Below, piece by piece: positions 60,039 through 64,000 of a stretch of DNA of 64,000 nt; within the stretch, counting starts at the first letter, position 1; each line of letters starts with the position of its first letter. A program made the position numbers and the translations under genes. The notes beneath the pieces were generated by a model, which worked only from the letters and a program-made list of their open reading frames with translations, made no database searches and had not been told where the DNA came from. The DNA is taken from contig NW_022098031.1 in the NCBI RefSeq assembly GCF_002288925.2, positions 10,693,251 through 10,757,250 of the forward strand, in the 5' to 3' direction. The DNA comes from Delphinapterus leucas. Its lineage: Eukaryota; Chordata; Mammalia; Artiodactyla; Monodontidae.

Positions 60039-60261
60039 GGGGCTTCTCTGGTGGTGCAGTGGTTGAGAGTCCGCCTGCCGATGCAGGGGACACGGGTTCG
60101 TGCCCCGGTCTGGGAAGATTCCCACATGCCGTGGAGCGGCTGGGCCCGTGAGCCATGGCTGCTGAGCCTGTGCGTCCGGAGCCTGTGCTCCGCAACGGGA
60201 GAGGCCACAACAGGGAGAGGCCACAACAGTGAGAGGCCCACGTACCGCAAAAGAAAAAAAA
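60039..60261 (+). mobile_element. CHR SINE, short form, with internal 17-bp repeat
   Basis: An exact 18-bp target duplication lies at 60021-60038 and 60262-60279 (aaaaaattgaactagtta). Inside it, 'gggagaggccacaacag' occurs twice in tandem around 60197-60230. Confidence 0.96.
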
Positions 60262-60279
60262 AAAAAATTGAACTAGTTA

Positions 60280-61576
60280 AATTGGGTAAAACAATTTTTA
60301 AAAAAAGAATTAAAAAATTTTGTCTTTACATTTTTTTAGAGGGTAAGTATCTATATGATTCTACATCAGCATAATTAACAAATTGCGGTGGAATAATGCC
60401 ACATTTTTATACAATTTCACAGTTCTTCTCTAGATTTGATTGGGTTTCAATTGGTTTCATCTACCTAACTCCTTTGTGGAAGCAGCATCATGTAATGGAT
60501 AATAAAGGGTCCCTGGGTTGGGATGAGGTCAGTAAGAAAATGTCTTGGCTTTGCATAAACATTTCCCTTTTCAACAAGGATGGCCAAAGTACTCCTGTGT
60601 AGTAGTTTCCAACTGCTTGAGGTAGGCTGGGTAGTGTAGGGTTTGGGTTGGGTAAATCTTACCATTAAGCTTAATCCTAGAGAGAAGAGAATCTAGAAGG
60701 CAGGGTCCTTTTCCCTTGCTTATCTGGGAAGGCTTTTTGAGAGCGCTCTCCTGGAGATCAAGGCACTCATGATTGCCATGAATTGGCTTCAGGTTGATTT
60801 GCATCCTAGCTGTTCTCAATTATGGCTGAACTATAGAGGTGAGAGGCAGAATTAGGAATTCCGACAGGGACTGAATGATGCTGTGGAAGCCACATTTGGG
60901 AAAGCTTCTTGAATATGCAGGAAATGAAGTGCGTGTGTGATGTCCTGTGTGTCGTTAGGAGAATCTCATAGTTTTATGTTTTCTCCTGTGAATTCGTAGA
61001 AACACACAGAAATTATTTACTGAATGTGAGGAGTTTTCAACATTTCACAGCTTGATGGTTAGAATTTACTTTAGCTGGTTTGACTTAGCCACTACAGACT
61101 CGTACTCAAAATTAAAAGGCCTCTCATGTGAAGCGGAGGAGAATTTGATTTCAACAAACAATGTTTCTGACATCACTGGGAGGGCCCTGGTTGGGGTGAC
61201 TATGGAAATCTTCTGATATTTCAGAAACCTTATCACAATCTTTTCTTTGGTCTATTTTTCTTCCCTCCTCTCCCTCAAAAAAAACCCAAAAAAAACCTCC
61301 AAAAAAAGTCTTGTTCAGTTTGGTCCCTCCTTCTTCATACTTATTGTCAACAAGATGATGAAAATATGTTTGGTCCATACCTTTTTTTAGTTGAATACAC
61401 TATCTTACGCAAAGCTAGATCTTTTCCACAGTAAATACTTAATTTTCTGCCAGGATTTTTGAAAACAAGGTATCCCTCATTTTCAAGAATAATCAGATTT
61501 ACTTTTTAACCTTACAGTTTTCTATGTAATAATATATGTTCATTTTTGTTGAGGTCTGGAGTGGTTATATGTACAT
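60280..61576. other. Non-coding, no feature recognised
   Basis: Small open frames without domains. An A-rich patch lies at 61275-61308. Confidence 0.4.
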
Positions 61577-61851
61577 TCTTTTTTAATTTTATTTTTGGCT
61601 GTGTTTGGGTCTTCGTTGCTGCACGTGGGCTTTCTCTAGTTGCGGCGAGCGGGGTCTACTCTTCCTTGCGGTGCGTGAGCTTCTCCTTGCGGTGGCTTCT
61701 CTTGTTGCGGAGCATGGGCTCTAGGTGCACAGGCTCAGTAGTTGTGGTGCACGGGCTTAGTTGCTCCGCGGCATGGGGGATCTTCCCAGACCAGGGCTTG
61801 AAGCCTGCATTGGCAGGTGGATTCTTAACCACTGCAACACCAGGGAAGCCC
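61577..61851 (-). mobile_element. CHR SINE, long form, B-box region deleted
   Basis: The duplication tatatgtacat lies at 61566-61576 and 61852-61862. In the complement, about nine bases between 'caatgcagg' and 'ttcaagccc' that other copies have (ggacacggg-like) are missing, so the B box is damaged. Confidence 0.93.
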
Positions 61852-61862
61852 TATATGTACAT

Positions 61863-63861
61863 GTTTTACTTCTTTTTTGGGGAATCTCGAATGAGTCTCC
61901 AGTCTATCAAATGTGTTTCCTATGGTATTTTTGTTTTTTGTATAATCACTCAATGTGGAATAATGCCTCACCTGCCAGTACCTCTGTTAAATCACGTTTC
62001 AATATTATTTTTGTCATTTAACCAAAATTTTTCTCTAATCCCTAAATATAGATTTTAATCCCCCAACACATTTTGTTTTCTACGTTTATGTATCTCAATT
62101 TGTATAGTTTCTATAAATTATATGGTTTCTATAACTACTTGAAACAATGGGTTCATAGGCTGTCAAATAATGTCACAAGAAGGAAATGCATAGAACTAGA
62201 GTTCCCCTGCATTTCATTGTGTTATTGATTTAGCAGTAATCTCATTAACTGTGCTACTTTCCAAAGTGACCACAAACATTACTTCAGATTGCTAAGCAGA
62301 GAAACTGTCCTTTGGAAATGAGTACAGATAATTTGCAGAACGGACACAGTCATTGTAAAGCATGTTTTAGCTAAAAGCTAAAGCAAACAAAACCTGCAAA
62401 TGAACCAATAAAAAAGAAAAAAAAAAGGGTTTGAAAAATAAATCTTGTGCTGCACTTAGGGAAGAGCTGTATGACATTTCCTTTTGCTGTAATAATGGTA
62501 TTCTATTTGGTTGACCAGCTGGCCAGCCAGCCCCTAAAGACTTCATATCTTGTTTTCCAATTATAGGACTACAAATTAATGCATCTCCAGTGTTGAGCAA
62601 TGACATTTTGGATCATTTAACTAACTCCTTTGTACAGGTTACCTTCCTTTATCAGCACCATAAAAATGAGACTGATGGCAGTATATTACAGTCACTGCAA
62701 AGAGTAGCCTAATAAGCTGGTTGAGTCGTGAACTCATTCTTTTCTGTTGCCCAGCATTTCTAGCAGAGCTGAAAGGTTGAAGGAAAATGAACCATACATT
62801 TTGTAAACAAAGAAACGTGGTGCTAGGTTGCCTTTGACAATTTTAAAGCTAGGATGAAAAATCATTTGTTCGCCATATTTTAAAATTAAGGAAACCATTG
62901 CTTAATAATGAGGCTCAAATTTACGTAATTGGTAGAATCATATGTATCAACTAACAAATATACTGAAAATCATCTGGAGCCATAAACATTTGTAGAATTT
63001 TTTCCTCTTAGAAAAATGCCTCATAAGCAGTTTATTTTAAACCATATTTCTGTAACATTTTAACAATTTCAGAAATGTTAGGATATTAAGTTAAATTTTT
63101 TGTGTTGCTACTATCATAACATTTGACAAATGAATAATATGAATACGCTTGTGCTCTGCCATTGACTTGACTGGCATGGTAAAGGCTTCTTTTGTTTTCA
63201 GGGTTTAAATTGTTGGATTGGACAGTATGGGAGAAATAACTGCATATTGCATCATAAATTCTTCTCGATGGGATGATGCTTTCAAAGGAACTCAGACTCA
63301 AGCTCCCTTCTTCTTGTGAGATTTGAATGGTCAAATTGGAAATCCAAAATCTAAATCTACCGTTTTCTTCCTTGCTCTAGAAGAAAGCACATTGTCAAGT
63401 ATATTTTTCCCTCATAGGGAATAAGGTCTTTTCATGGCTGGGAGTAGTCATATTCACAAATAACGAGAAATTTGGAGTTTTGATGTGCCACCGCCAATTG
63501 TGGTCATATGTAGAGTCTCAGTGCCAGATACAGTCTACAACTTTAAATGTGTATATTATCACTGTGTATCTAATCCCCATGAATTATTGTTTTAGAATAA
63601 ATCCTGCAATTATCTTGTGACTATCACATTGTTCGGGGGGCGGTGAGGTGGGAAGAGTGTTAAAAGTATTACGTTGCCAAATGTTAACACTTAAGTAATT
63701 TTTGTAACCCCGTTCGCGTAATTTTTCCTTTTTAATGAGACAAGAGGCTCACAAAGAAAAAGAAAGTGGCTCTTTTTTGAACTCTGAGAGGCTTCAAGAA
63801 TATATACAAAGAAAAGACTGATGACCTAAATGATTTTTCCCTAAAAATACTCAACTATGTT
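61863..63861. other. Non-coding, no feature recognised
   Basis: Two kilobases with no repeat or exon I can name. A short G-run ggggggcgg lies near 63635. Confidence 0.45.
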
Positions 63862-64000
63862 TTTTATTTATTTTATTTATTTTTTATTTTTTGCGGCACG
63901 CGGGCCTCTCACTGTTGTGGCCTCGCCCGTTGCAGAGCACAGATTCCGGATGCGCAGGCTCAGCGGCCATGGCTCACGGGCCTAGCCGCTCCGCGGCATG
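63862..64000 (-). mobile_element. CHR SINE, short form, cut by window edge
   Basis: After a T-rich tail complement (tttattttttgcggcacgcg) the short-form body runs to the edge of the window. The head lies outside. Confidence 0.92.

Noticed and set aside
30070..60374. Recurring open frames with products like MVESPPADAGDTGSCPG or GLSLLWPLPLRSTGSG
   Set aside because: Each coincides with a CHR SINE; they are the same repeat translated in different frames, kept open by its high GC content. Not proteins.
1..64000. CRISPR arrays, bacterial operons, prophage or endogenous retrovirus
   Set aside because: No regularly spaced direct repeats, no prokaryotic gene organisation, and no LTR pair, gag, pol or env signature was seen. 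The dispersed similar units are SINEs with separate target duplications.

Overview
This is nuclear DNA from a cetacean, most likely a toothed whale. The evidence is the repeat content. I count 25 tRNA-derived SINEs of the CHR type (heads reading ggcttccctggtggcgcag, or its complement). About ten are the short, GC-rich form that I associate with cetaceans. I saw no ruminant BovB LINE and no primate or rodent SINE. The organism call is inference from repeat families; no species-diagnostic gene is present.

The window has one promoter and otherwise looks intronic or intergenic. A CpG island at about 28.3-29.35 kb is the only region with unique-gene character. It holds GC boxes, a perfect palindromic CRE (TGACGTCA), G-rich tracts and, on the minus strand, a plausible first exon ending at one of two GTAAG-type splice donors. 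I could not identify the gene. If transcription runs on the minus strand, positions 1 to about 28.5 kb are its first intron and 29.4-64 kb is upstream sequence. No other exon was recognised, and almost every long open reading frame is a translated SINE, LINE or simple repeat.

Layout: 0-2.6 kb holds LINE-1 3' ends and two SINEs. From 2.6 to 7 kb there is mostly unique AT-rich DNA with a Tigger/MER2-type element and MIRs. From 7 to 10.2 kb there is a SINE cluster and a MIR split by a SINE. From 10.2 to 18.7 kb there are old L2 pieces, one CHR-type SINE and a MER5-type element. From 18.7 to 25.2 kb there are five SINEs and a long hAT-type DNA transposon fossil. From 25.2 to 30.1 kb there are no SINEs, and this stretch contains the CpG island. 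From 30 to 50 kb there are L2, MIR, L1 and MER elements, several nested, plus a cluster of simple repeats at 47-48.5 kb. From 50 to 64 kb SINEs are dense again, with a second copy of the hAT-type fossil at 57.4-58.8 kb.

The most notable observations are these. Two separate copies of the same hAT-type fossil each carry a CHR SINE at the same internal position. The short SINE form has a changed Pol III B box, and structural intermediates between the long and short forms are present. Several SINEs have near-perfect target-site duplications and could be lineage markers. I see no evidence for a previously undescribed functional system.
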